From Hoylesella loescheii DSM 19665 = JCM 12249 = ATCC 15930 (GTDB taxonomy: Bacteria > Bacteroidota > Bacteroidia > Bacteroidales > Bacteroidaceae): DNA of 64,000 nt. Shown one piece after another: positions 17,115-25,663 of the stretch. How positions within the stretch are numbered: position 1 is the first letter of the stretch; the number at the start of each line of letters is the position of its first letter. The stretch lies in NCBI RefSeq assembly GCF_000378085.1, contig NZ_KB899210.1:372001-436000 (forward strand), in the 5' to 3' direction. The notes beneath the pieces were generated by a model. It was not told where the DNA came from. It saw only the letters and a list, made by a program, of their open reading frames with translations, and did not search any database. Position numbers and translations under genes: made by a program.

Positions 17115-20100
17115 TTAGTGAATTATTTTATCTATTTTAATGTTCAAATTAAAGTCTTCGAAAGCAATTTCTTTGCCATCGTTGTTTGCTACAAACAACT
17201 CGTCGGCCAGCACTTGACTCTTGATGTAATCGCCAAAGGCTGCTACTGCGGCATCGGTTTGGGCATTAGGATCCAAAGTCACCTTGATTCGGTCGGTGAT
17301 TTCCAGTCCGCTCTCTTTGCGTAGGTTCTGAACGCGGTTAATTATTTCGCGTGCCATACCCTCTTTTACCAATTCGTCGGTGAGTTCCACTTCGAGAGCT
17401 ACGGTCAAGTTACCTTCGTTAGAAACCAACCAGCCAGGTATGTCCTCACTGATAATCTCAACATCGGCTACATCAACAGTCACCTCGTTGCCTTCAACCA
17501 TTAAATTGATACTACCGTTGCGTTCCAAATCGGCAATGGCTTCTTGCTCCAAGGCCTCCATTTGGGCAGCGATGCCTTTCATCAACTTACCAAACTTCTT
17601 ACCCATGGTGCGGAAGTTGCACTTCACTTTCTTAACAAGCATACCCTTGCCATCATCAACGAAGTTCAGTTGTTTTACGTTCACCTCGCTCATGATAAGA
17701 TCTTTCACTGCCTCAATATGTGCCCTTTGACGTTGGTCTACGGCAGGAATCATAATTTGCAGCAGGGGCTGGCGCACCTTGATGTTAACCTTGCGACGCA
17801 AGGCCAATACCATTGAGGTTATCTTTTGTGCCATCTCCATGCGCTCTTCCAATTCGCGGTCGATGCATTTTTCGTCTGCTACGGGGAAGTCGGCCAAGTG
17901 AACGGATTGCAATTGTTCACGTTTGGTAGCCCTTGTCAAGTCTAGATACAGCTGGTCGGCATAGAATGGGGCGAACGGAGCCAATAGTTTGGCTACGGTT
18001 TCGAGACAGGTGTATAGCGTTTGATAAGCACTTAGCTTGTCTTGGCTCATTTCCTTACCCCAGAAACGTTTACGATTGAGGCGAACATACCAGTTACTGA
18101 GATCGTCGTTCACAAAAGTGTCTATCAACCTACCAGCTCTTGTGGGGTCATAGTCGTCCATTTCGTGTTCCACACCCTTAACCAACGAATGTAGTTCCGA
18201 TAAAATCCAGCGGTCAATCTCTGGTCGTTCGTTCAACGGAACATCGTCTTGGCTATAATCGAAGCCATCTACATTGGCGTAGAGAGCGAAGAATGAATAG
18301 GTGTTATATAATGTTCCGAAAAGTTTGCGACGTATTTCGTCAACGCTTTCTGCATCGAATTTGAGGTTATCCCATGGTTCTGAGTTGGTGAGCATGTACA
18401 TGCGCACAGGGTCGGCACCATATTTCTCCATCATTTCGAAGGGGTTAACCACGTTGCCAACGTGCTTGCTCATCTTGTTTCCCTTGGCATCGAGTACCAA
18501 TCCTGTAGAGATAACATTCTTGAAAGCCACACTATCGAACACCATTGTTGCAATGGCGTGTAGCGTAAAGAACCAACCACGTGTTTGGTCAACACCTTCG
18601 TTGATGAAATCGGCGGGGAAAGCGATTCGCTTGTCAATGAGTTCTGCATTCTCGAAGGGGTAATGTACCTGCGCATAGGGCATCGCACCCGAGTCGAACC
18701 ACACGTCAATGAGGTCTATTTCACGCTTCATAGGTTTGCCGGCTTCACTAACCAGCACGATGTCGTCTACGTAAGGACGGTGCATGTCAATGCGATCATA
18801 GTTGGCTTGCGCATAATTGCCAGGTACGAAGCCCTGATCTTTAAGCGGGTTTGAAGGCATGTGACCTGCCGCTACGCTCTTTTCAATCTCCGTATATAGT
18901 TCTTCGAGCGAACCTATACATATTTCGCGCCCGTCTTCATCTCGCCAGATAGGCAGCGGTGTACCCCAAAAACGTGAACGCGAGAGGTTCCAATCGTTGA
19001 GGTTTTCTAGCCAATTGCCAAAGCGACCCGTACCCGTTGATTCGGGTTTCCAATTGATTGTCTTGTTCAACTCGAACATCCGCTCTTTCTTTGCGGTTGA
19101 ACGGATGAACCAACTATCAAGCGGATAATACAGAACGGGCTTGTCTGTGCGCCAGCAATGGGGATAGCTGTGCACGTGCTTCTCTATCTTAAAGGCCTTA
19201 TTATCAGCCTTCAAGTCCATGCAGATAGACACATCGAGCGTTTCGTCAGCATCGGTCAGTGTGTCATCGTATGCGTTTTTCACATACCTTCCTGCGTATT
19301 TGCTCCATTCAGGCAGATTAACGTACTTGCTAACGAAGTCGGCATCGAGGTCTTCCACCTTGAAATACTTGCCTTCTAGGTCAACAACGGGTCTTTCTGC
19401 ACCTTTCTTATCTACCAACACAATGGGCGGAACACCAGCCTTACGAGCAACCAGAGCATCGTCGGCACCGAAGTTTGGCGCGATGTGCACAATACCCGTA
19501 CCGTCTTCGGTGGTAACATAATCGCCCGATATAACTCGGAATGCACCATCTTCCATTGGCGAAATAAATGGCAACAGCTGATGATAGGCAATGTCTACGA
19601 GCTCAGCACCCGTGTAGTTGGCTATTACCTTCCAGGGTATAACCTTATCACCTTTTTTATATGTAGATAAATCAACGTCTTTACCAGCTTCGTTAAAGTA
19701 GGCGTTAAGACGTGCTTCGGCCAATATAACGGTAATAGGTTCGCCCGTATATGGGTTGAAACTTTGCACAGCCGCATAGTCAATCTTCGGACCAACACAC
19801 AATGCCGAGTTGGCAGCTAGTGTCCAAGGGGTGGTTGTCCACGCCATGAAGTAGGCCTTACCCCATTGTTTCCATTCGGGTTTAGGGTTCTTTATCTCAA
19901 ATTGGGCAGTAACGGTTGTGTCTTTAACGTCACGATAACAGCCGGGGAGGTTCAGCTCGTGCGAACTAAGTCCTGTACCCGCTGCTGGCGAATAGGGCTG
20001 TATGGTATAGCCCTTATAGAGCATATCCTTGGTGTATAGTTGCTTTAGAAGCCACCAAAGGGTTTCGATATACTTGTTGTCGTAGGTGATATATGGGTTG

Positions 20101-20555
20101 TCTAGATCGACAAAGTACCCCATTTTTTCGGTAAGTTCGCGCCATTCGGCCGTAAACTTCATCACATTTTCACGGCATTTTTTGTTGTAATCGGCAACGG
20201 ATATATACTTTGCAGATTCCTTATTATCTATGTCTGCCTTGGTAATACCCAACTCTTTCTCAACTCCAAGTTCCACGGGCAGACCATGTGTGTCCCATCC
20301 AGCCTTGCGTTTCACTTGGAAACCTTTCATTGTCTTGTATCGGTTGAAAGTGTCTTTGATGCTTCTAGCGAGTACGTGGTGAATGCCGGGGTGTCCGTTG
20401 GCCGACGGAGGCCCTTCGAAGAAGACGAATTGCGGGCATCCTTCTTTCTCATCAATCGTCTTGTGGAAAATGTCATTTCTCTCCCACTCGGCCAACACGT
20501 CTTTGTTGGTCTGGGTAAGATTAAGTGCTTTGTACTCGGCAAATTTATTGGCCAT
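17115..20555 (-). CDS. ileS: isoleucyl-tRNA synthetase
   Basis: Charges tRNA-Ile with isoleucine. The 1146-residue length fits the long class I enzyme of Bacteroidetes. The HIGH-type motif is GHPGIHH (about 54-60), the KMSKS-type loop is NKMSKHVGN in the middle of the chain, and the editing domain lies between them. The C-terminal part corresponds to the DUF5915-like extension seen in this type instead of a zinc-finger end. It is first in the leftward run leading to dksA and lspA and has a good promoter about 45 bases upstream. Confidence 0.98.
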   Translation of the reverse strand: MANKFAEYKALNLTQTNKDVLAEWERNDIFHKTIDEKEGCPQFVFFEGPPSANGHPGIHHVLARSIKDTFNRYKTMKGFQVKRKAGWDTHGLPVELGVEKELGITKADIDNKESAKYISVADYNKKCRENVMKFTAEWRELTEKMGYFVDLDNPYITYDNKYIETLWWLLKQLYTKDMLYKGYTIQPYSPAAGTGLSSHELNLPGCYRDVKDTTVTAQFEIKNPKPEWKQWGKAYFMAWTTTPWTLAANSALCVGPKIDYAAVQSFNPYTGEPITVILAEARLNAYFNEAGKDVDLSTYKKGDKVIPWKVIANYTGAELVDIAYHQLLPFISPMEDGAFRVISGDYVTTEDGTGIVHIAPNFGADDALVARKAGVPPIVLVDKKGAERPVVDLEGKYFKVEDLDADFVSKYVNLPEWSKYAGRYVKNAYDDTLTDADETLDVSICMDLKADNKAFKIEKHVHSYPHCWRTDKPVLYYPLDSWFIRSTAKKERMFELNKTINWKPESTGTGRFGNWLENLNDWNLSRSRFWGTPLPIWRDEDGREICIGSLEELYTEIEKSVAAGHMPSNPLKDQGFVPGNYAQANYDRIDMHRPYVDDIVLVSEAGKPMKREIDLIDVWFDSGAMPYAQVHYPFENAELIDKRIAFPADFINEGVDQTRGWFFTLHAIATMVFDSVAFKNVISTGLVLDAKGNKMSKHVGNVVNPFEMMEKYGADPVRMYMLTNSEPWDNLKFDAESVDEIRRKLFGTLYNTYSFFALYANVDGFDYSQDDVPLNERPEIDRWILSELHSLVKGVEHEMDDYDPTRAGRLIDTFVNDDLSNWYVRLNRKRFWGKEMSQDKLSAYQTLYTCLETVAKLLAPFAPFYADQLYLDLTRATKREQLQSVHLADFPVADEKCIDRELEERMEMAQKITSMVLALRRKVNIKVRQPLLQIMIPAVDQRQRAHIEAVKDLIMSEVNVKQLNFVDDGKGMLVKKVKCNFRTMGKKFGKLMKGIAAQMEALEQEAIADLERNGSINLMVEGNEVTVDVADVEIISEDIPGWLVSNEGNLTVALEVELTDELVKEGMAREIINRVQNLRKESGLEITDRIKVTLDPNAQTDAAVAAFGDYIKSQVLADELFVANNDGKEIAFEDFNLNIKIDKIIH

Positions 20556-20596
20556 ATTCTATACCTTATTTTATATGTCGTTGTTTATACAAAGCG

Positions 20597-20628
20597 CAAA
20601 GGTAAGAAAAAAAGTTATTATAGCCAAG
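20597..20628 (-). promoter_or_regulatory. promoter of the ileS operon
   Basis: Read leftward: CTTG at 20628-20625 (one base from TTTG), a 20-base spacer and TACCTTTG at 20604-20597, followed by CG. The leader would be about 35 bases long. Confidence 0.65.
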
Positions 20629-20853
20629 TATAGGTGTGAAAAAGGCTATATAGCTAACGGTAGACAACAATTTGGTAGTAAACAGAGCAGGATAAGGATA
20701 GGTGTTGGTGCTTAAGAGCAAGACATTCGCAGGGCATCAAATAAGATTAAAATGGCATTTTCAAGTTCATCGAAGTGCAGCGTATATTTGGTACAATTAT
20801 TAAAGCTAAGATAAATGCCTTTTAACTAAAAAGTAATTGAAACCTTTAGCCAC

Positions 20854-20885
20854 AAAAAAGCGACGACCTTCGCAGGCTATCGCTT
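20854..20885 (-). terminator. intrinsic terminator of the candidate small RNA
   Basis: Read leftward: AAGCGA, TAG, CCT, a GCGA tetraloop, AGG, TCG, TCGCTT and then TTTTT. The outer six-base stem and inner three-base stem are separated by a small internal loop. This is a standard hairpin with a U-tract. Confidence 0.75.
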
Positions 20886-20942
20886 CAGATCTTCAATAGG
20901 TATTAGTCCTCTTCTAAGGTAAAAAGATTGTTTTCAGGATAA
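20854..20942 (-). ncRNA. candidate small RNA upstream of ileS
   Basis: A complete small transcription unit of about 90 bases: a consensus promoter directly upstream (20949-20979) and an intrinsic terminator at its end (20854-20885). No ATG occurs within it, so it is unlikely to encode a peptide. It runs leftward, toward ileS, but the ileS gene has its own promoter 250 bases further on and the terminator separates them, so it is more likely a free RNA than an ileS leader. I do not recognise it as tRNA, 6S RNA, a T-box or another named family. Confidence 0.55.
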
Positions 20943-20948
20943 CGTGTG

Positions 20949-20979
20949 CAAAGATAAGTCTTTTTTATCAGTTACCAAA
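20949..20979 (-). promoter_or_regulatory. promoter of the candidate small RNA
   Basis: Read leftward: TTTG at 20979-20976, exactly 19 bases, then TATCTTTG at 20956-20949 followed by C. This is a full match to the Bacteroidetes vegetative consensus in both elements and spacing. Start of transcription should be near 20942. Confidence 0.75.
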
Positions 20980-21678
20980 CTTTTAGTTTACTTTTCCTTT
21001 GTTTTGTTCTATTAAAGAAACGTAAATGGGGTTATCCTCGGCGTTCTACGCATAGTTATGCAAGTCGTGGATAGAGTAATTTACACCATAGTGTGTCATT
21101 AGTATAATGAAGATCAGCATAACAACGCGTTAAGGGCAAGCTATGGCGTAGTCATTGTGGTTTAGCGACAGTGTTACTTCACGATAATGCGGTGGTGTGA
21201 ATACATGAATAGTGGAAATATTGATTTGTCGATGAGTTCTAGAATACGAAAGGTCATCGTCAGTGTGAGATTCGTGGATGTAGATTAATTTATAAATATT
21301 GTTTGTGTTATCTAAGTTTAAAGGAAGGCGACGCGGATTTCTGGTTACGTTCTTGTCTCCAATATCCGGTGTAATTTGTAAGAATTGAATTGGGGATAAC
21401 CAAATCCTTGACGATCAAGAGTTGCAATCATCACCGCGCCACCTTTTATATTTAAGTGCAAAATTATAAGGTTTTAGTTTATAAAACAATACTTAAAAGT
21501 CGGTAATTATGCCTTCACCAAAACTGGGTATTATTGTTTTATCCCTTTGCGCGTCAATAATGGGATATTTGGCACTTGCGCGAAAAATACCTATTAATTA
21601 TTATTGGCCGTTTCGCTTTTTTTTTATTACTTTGCAGGTTGTTATAGCCCACATAATAACAAATAGGTAATCATTGGT
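20980..21678. other. gene-free stretch before the di-iron LuxR gene
   Basis: About 700 bases without a supported gene. On the minus strand a 91-codon frame without a start codon runs through about 21140-21420, downstream of a possible -7 element (TAATTTTG, near 21460); I do not call it a gene. Close to the next gene, TTACTTTG near 21630 is a near-consensus -7 element for the LuxR gene at 21679. Confidence 0.4.
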
Positions 21679-22635
21679 ATGAAGAATCATAAGATGTACG
21701 AACCTGATGATAAGATGATACTTCTTATCAGAGACAATTACAGCATTCTGCAGACGCTTAGCGCCTTCGGGATTAGCTTGGGTTTCGGTGACAAGACGGT
21801 GCGCGACGTGTGTGAGGGTCAAAATGTGGACACTTATACATTCTTGGCTGTGGTGAATTTCGCCATTAACGGTTATCGCGATTATGATGATGCCGACAGG
21901 CTTTCTATACCCACACTCATCAAATATTTAAAGGCAAGCCATGAGTATTTCCTCAATTTCCAGCTGCCTTTTATGAGAAAGGCACTTGTTGCAGCACTAG
22001 ATGAGAAGGATAATCTTGCTCGCCTGATACTGAAACTTTATGATGAGTATGCACACAGCATCCGTTCGCACATGCAATACGAAGAAAAGATGGTCTTTCC
22101 ATACGTAGATTCACTGCTCAACAACAAGGCGCAGAACAACTATGACATCGAAACGTTCTCCAAACATCATGGGCAGACCGACGTAAAGCTACGCGAATTG
22201 AAGAACATCATCATCAAGTATTTGCCTTCTGATGGACTTCGTAACAACCAGCTAACAGCCGTTTTGTACGACATTTACAATAATGAGGAATGGCTTTTGC
22301 ACCACGGGCAGGTGGAAGACGAAATATTTGTGCCCGCCATACGCCGTTTAGAGGCTAAGTCGAAACAAAACGACGTGTCGGTGAAGATTTCAAATATGAT
22401 TAACCAAAAGAATGATAACGTAGACAATCTTAGTGAACGTGAGAAGGAGGTAATCATTAGTTTGGTTCAGGGAATGACCAACAAGGAGATTGCCGACCAT
22501 CTATGCATCTCTATCAATACGGTTATCACCCATCGCCGAAACATCGCCCGCAAGCTGCAAATACACTCGCCAGCAGGATTAACCATCTACGCCATAGTCA
22601 ATAACTTGGTAGACATATCCACTGTAAATCTCTAA
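21679..22635 (+). CDS. hemerythrin-like di-iron domain fused to LuxR-type DNA-binding domain
   Basis: A 318-residue predicted transcription regulator. Residues 8-60 resemble the ScdA N-terminal domain, but the cysteine pair of that domain is absent. Residues 80-225 form a four-helix hemerythrin/RIC-like domain in which the usual metal ligands can all be found: His88, His126/His131 with Glu135, His163/164, and His208/209 with Glu213. Residues 250-312 are a LuxR helix-turn-helix (LSEREKEV, then NKEIADHLCIS and TVITHRRNI). In E. coli YtfE/ScdA such a di-iron domain repairs iron-sulphur damage from nitric oxide; fused to DNA binding it probably senses oxygen, nitric oxide or iron. The next gene encodes a close HTH relative. 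Confidence 0.85.
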   Translation: MKNHKMYEPDDKMILLIRDNYSILQTLSAFGISLGFGDKTVRDVCEGQNVDTYTFLAVVNFAINGYRDYDDADRLSIPTLIKYLKASHEYFLNFQLPFMRKALVAALDEKDNLARLILKLYDEYAHSIRSHMQYEEKMVFPYVDSLLNNKAQNNYDIETFSKHHGQTDVKLRELKNIIIKYLPSDGLRNNQLTAVLYDIYNNEEWLLHHGQVEDEIFVPAIRRLEAKSKQNDVSVKISNMINQKNDNVDNLSEREKEVIISLVQGMTNKEIADHLCISINTVITHRRNIARKLQIHSPAGLTIYAIVNNLVDISTVNL

Positions 22636-22645
22636 CCACTTGCAA

Positions 22646-23266
22646 ATGATGAACGATAAACCAGAACAGAAGCTTAAAGAACGTCCACGCATTGCCATTA
22701 TCGACCCCAATACGCTTGCAATATTAGGGTTGAAACAGATTTTGCAAAACGTGTTACCCATCATGCAGGTCGACACATTCAATTCGTTCGCCGAATTGGA
22801 GCGTGCCAATCCCGAAATGTATTTCCACTATTTTGTGGCTACAAGTGTGGTGCTTGAAAACAGATCGTTCTTCTTAGAGCATAAGAATAAAACGATTGTA
22901 CTGACTGCTTCGACTGAACCCAATAGTCAAATGGCGGGATTTAACAGCCTTTGTATCAATGTTCCCGAAGAGCAACTGGTGCGTTCTATCCTGCAATTGG
23001 AACAATATGCCCACGCACATGGCCGTAATCTGCCGCCCCTACCCCATGCTTTGCAGATGAAAGTGTTGTCTGACCGTGAAATAGAGGTATTATCGCTCAT
23101 TGTACAAGGTCTTATCAATAAAGAGATTGCCGACCGTTTGAACATTGGTTTGACGACGGTTATCACTCACCGTAAGAACATTATGGACAAGCTGGGCATG
23201 AAAAGCGTGTCGGCTCTAACGATTTATGCCGTGATGCACGGCTATGTTGACATCAGCAAAATCTGA
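22646..23266 (+). CDS. LuxR-type regulator with pseudo-receiver domain
   Basis: About 206 residues, starting at one of two adjacent ATG codons (22646 or 22649), 10 bases after the di-iron regulator, so likely co-transcribed. The N-terminal 120 residues look like a receiver fold (RIAIIDPNTLAILGLKQIL), but the second acidic residue is missing and the phosphoacceptor position in the third strand reads FVATSV with no aspartate. It should therefore not be phosphorylated in the usual way. The C-terminal LuxR domain (LSDREIEV, NKEIADRLNI, TVITHRKNI) is close to that of the preceding gene, suggesting shared targets or heterodimers. Confidence 0.85.
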   Translation: MMNDKPEQKLKERPRIAIIDPNTLAILGLKQILQNVLPIMQVDTFNSFAELERANPEMYFHYFVATSVVLENRSFFLEHKNKTIVLTASTEPNSQMAGFNSLCINVPEEQLVRSILQLEQYAHAHGRNLPPLPHALQMKVLSDREIEVLSLIVQGLINKEIADRLNIGLTTVITHRKNIMDKLGMKSVSALTIYAVMHGYVDISKI

Positions 23267-23330
23267 CGTCAGCGCCTACCTATTGTTCTTACAGCCTTTA
23301 TCATATTCTGCCCATAACAACATATAAGCT

Positions 23331-24038
23331 ATGCCCGATTTTTTCGAATTCAAACAGTTTGTTGTGCATCAAGACCGCTGTGGCATGAAGGTGGGTACTG
23401 ATGGCGTGCTGTTGGGTGCATGGGCAGAAGGTGGAAAACATATTCTAGATATTGGAACGGGTACAGGACTTATTGCGTTGATGCTTGCACAGCGATACCA
23501 AGATGCAGAAATAACGGGCGTAGAACTAAATGAACAAGCTGCCTTACAAGCACAAGAAAATGTTGATGCCTCACCGTTTGCCCACCAAATTACAATAGAA
23601 AACGTTACTATACAACGTTTTTCGCTTCAAACAAGTCTGCAAGGTTATTTCGATTCGATTGTATCCAACCCCCCATTTTACCATTCCCTGAAAAGCAAGA
23701 ACCACGAACGGACACTTGCTCGTCATACCGAGAGCCTTGCTTTCACCGAACTTTTCGAGGCGGTTAGCCTGCTGCTTGCCCCCAAAGGTTGTTTTAGTGC
23801 GGTTATCCCCGTTGAGCAAATGGATAGCTTCTTGGCTGAAGCGCACATTAAAGGACTGTTCGTCAGCCGAATTGTAAAGGTAAAAACGGTGGAAACTAAG
23901 CAGGCCAAGCGCTGTTTGGTGGCTTTTACCAAACAACCACCTACTATCTTCCAGGAAGAAGAGGCCACGATAAGAGATGTTGATGGTCAATACACAACGT
24001 GGTATTCGCAACTTACAGGCGACTTTTATTTAAAGTAA
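23331..24038 (+). CDS. trmN6: tRNA1(Val) (adenine(37)-N6)-methyltransferase
   Basis: SAM-dependent methyltransferase of the YfiC type that modifies A37 of tRNA-Val. The 235-residue protein has the N-terminal FxxKQFxV start, motif I ILDIGTGTGLIALMLAQR (about 43-60), the acidic ribose-binding position in GVEL, and the catalytic NPPF motif that marks N6-adenine methyltransferases. Start chosen at 23331, the first ATG of the frame. It follows the two LuxR genes at 64 bases and precedes an esterase-like gene. Confidence 0.92.
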   Translation: MPDFFEFKQFVVHQDRCGMKVGTDGVLLGAWAEGGKHILDIGTGTGLIALMLAQRYQDAEITGVELNEQAALQAQENVDASPFAHQITIENVTIQRFSLQTSLQGYFDSIVSNPPFYHSLKSKNHERTLARHTESLAFTELFEAVSLLLAPKGCFSAVIPVEQMDSFLAEAHIKGLFVSRIVKVKTVETKQAKRCLVAFTKQPPTIFQEEEATIRDVDGQYTTWYSQLTGDFYLK

Positions 24039-24098
24039 ACGTCCCCTTCTATACATGTTATTATATATGGGCTAGCGTTTTCTTGCACTTCAATAGCA

Positions 24099-24776
24099 AT
24101 GATGAATCAACAAAACTTTCGTATTTTGGGCGATCACGATGCAGATTATTGCCTAATACAAGCAATTGACCAACACGACGAACAACTGTTGGAAAAAGAG
24201 TTCGAGGCCATTCGCGAACGATGCAAGGATAAGAAGGTGCTGTTGGCAGCTTTTCTTATAGACGATTGGCTTCACGATCTTAGCCCTTGGAAAGCCCCTG
24301 CTGCTTTCGGGAAAACTGATTTTGGCGAAGGGGCTAACGACACGTTGAACTTCGTTCTCAATACTTTTGTGCCCTATCTTACAGCCAATGTCTTGACAAA
24401 ACCTTCTAAAGCCCACTTTGTTATTGGTGGTTATTCGCTCGCAGCCCTATTTGCCCTTTGGGCCATTACCCAAACAAATCGCTTTGAAGCTTGTGCTGCG
24501 GCTTCTCCATCGGTATGGTTTCCCAATTGGATGGCATACGCATCAACATGTCATTTCCAAGCCAATACCATCTACTTGAGTTTGGGAAACAAGGAAAGTA
24601 AAAGTAAAAATCCGTTGTTAGCCCATGTTGGCGAAAACATGGAGAGTTTTACACGGCTACTGAAAGACAAGAAAATGTTTTTCGAATGGAATGAAGGTGG
24701 ACATTTTGTTCAGTCGGATGTGCGCACCGCTAAGGCCTTTGCATGGTGCATTGAACAATTATCCAATGCCCAATAA
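24099..24776 (+). CDS. alpha/beta-hydrolase (putative esterase)
   Basis: A 225-residue cytoplasmic protein of the alpha/beta-hydrolase fold. The nucleophile elbow is GGYSLAAL (near residues 108-115), which fits GxSxxx with serine in the turn, and the catalytic histidine is probably in GGHF near residue 200. The overall pattern resembles the esterase D/enterochelin-esterase-like family. There is no signal peptide. The substrate cannot be told. The gene starts 60 bases after trmN6 and could be on the same transcript. Confidence 0.75.
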   Translation: MMNQQNFRILGDHDADYCLIQAIDQHDEQLLEKEFEAIRERCKDKKVLLAAFLIDDWLHDLSPWKAPAAFGKTDFGEGANDTLNFVLNTFVPYLTANVLTKPSKAHFVIGGYSLAALFALWAITQTNRFEACAAASPSVWFPNWMAYASTCHFQANTIYLSLGNKESKSKNPLLAHVGENMESFTRLLKDKKMFFEWNEGGHFVQSDVRTAKAFAWCIEQLSNAQ

Positions 24777-25663
24777 GAAGGTTTCCTACCTCCACGCATT
24801 TACATTTCTCCTCGCGCATTATACGATACGAACGCTTGATAACAGGCTTTGCTATCATATAATAACGGGCTCCCTCCCCTCTTATAGCATGCCATATAAG
24901 TTATAAGGGTATTTTGTTATTGGCCAATATGTGCGGTAAAGGGAAAGTCTTTATTTGGAATATCACCTTAATTTGTAAATATTATGAACCAAATTTTAAC
25001 ATTATGGGTGCCTGTCTAATTCACAAACACGCCATCGACTTGCATTTAACAGATTCTTGTGAAAGTTTATAATGAACAGATATAGAACGCCTTATGTTAC
25101 TCCGTGCAACGAAACGAGAGGCTTTTAAAGGTGTATTGGCATGTTTTATTGCTAGGTTTGAGTAGTCTAGACGTTAATTTTAAATTTGTAATCCCTCATC
25201 TCCTGTTTTATGTTTCTTTATGTTTGGCATGACGATTTTCTACTTCTTTCGTTGTGTTTTAAGGTAAAACGACGCGTTACCGCTAAGGTGGAATGTTGTT
25301 CCGGATGATATGGAACAACATTCCAGATGATATGGAACAATGTTCCAGATGACATGGAATAGGCGTCCCGCTTATGAAAAACGCGTTAATTAACCTGATC
25401 ATTCACTGCAAGTGACAATATAGTACGACTTGTTGGTTTGTAAATTTGGAGGCGTGAAAATAATGCAGTTTGGTCGTTTGGTGAAATCGGGAGTTGGCAA
25501 AACATGGTCGATGGTACATGAAGTGTGGTTTGGCAAGGTATAAAAAGACAATCGTAGATATATGTTTTTACCGTTTTTCGCAGAAAAACTCTTCTAGAAT
25601 GGGGCAGATATACGATGTAGATTTGTAAAGATTATATACTGAATTTGACGAAAGTTAGAACCT
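24777..25663. other. gene-free stretch between the esterase and MFS genes
   Basis: About 890 bases between converging genes. It contains a palindrome array at 25297-25368. A block after that array (GCGTTAATTAACCTGATCATTCA) weakly resembles the sequence downstream of the array in the long repeat copies, so it may be a decayed element. Nothing else is recognised; no strong terminator hairpin was found for either gene. Confidence 0.5.
25297..25368. repeat. 22-base-period palindrome array, free-standing
   Basis: Units begin at 25297, 25319, 25341 and 25363 (the last a half unit GCGTCC), exactly 22 bases apart. The three full units are nearly identical: TTCC, an A or G, GATGATA or GATGACA, then TGGAA. 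This is the most regular array in the window. The shared GCGTCC end with copy A shows that both arrays have the same orientation. Confidence 0.88.

Noticed and set aside
21140..21420. A 91-codon open frame on the minus strand upstream of the di-iron regulator
   Set aside because: It has no start codon, a composition rich in His, Asn and Thr unlike the neighbouring genes, and no recognisable similarity. It could be a decayed gene, but I cannot support it.
25297..25368. CRISPR array
   Set aside because: The 22-base units follow one another directly with no unique spacers, the units are palindromic and variable, and no cas gene is present in the window.
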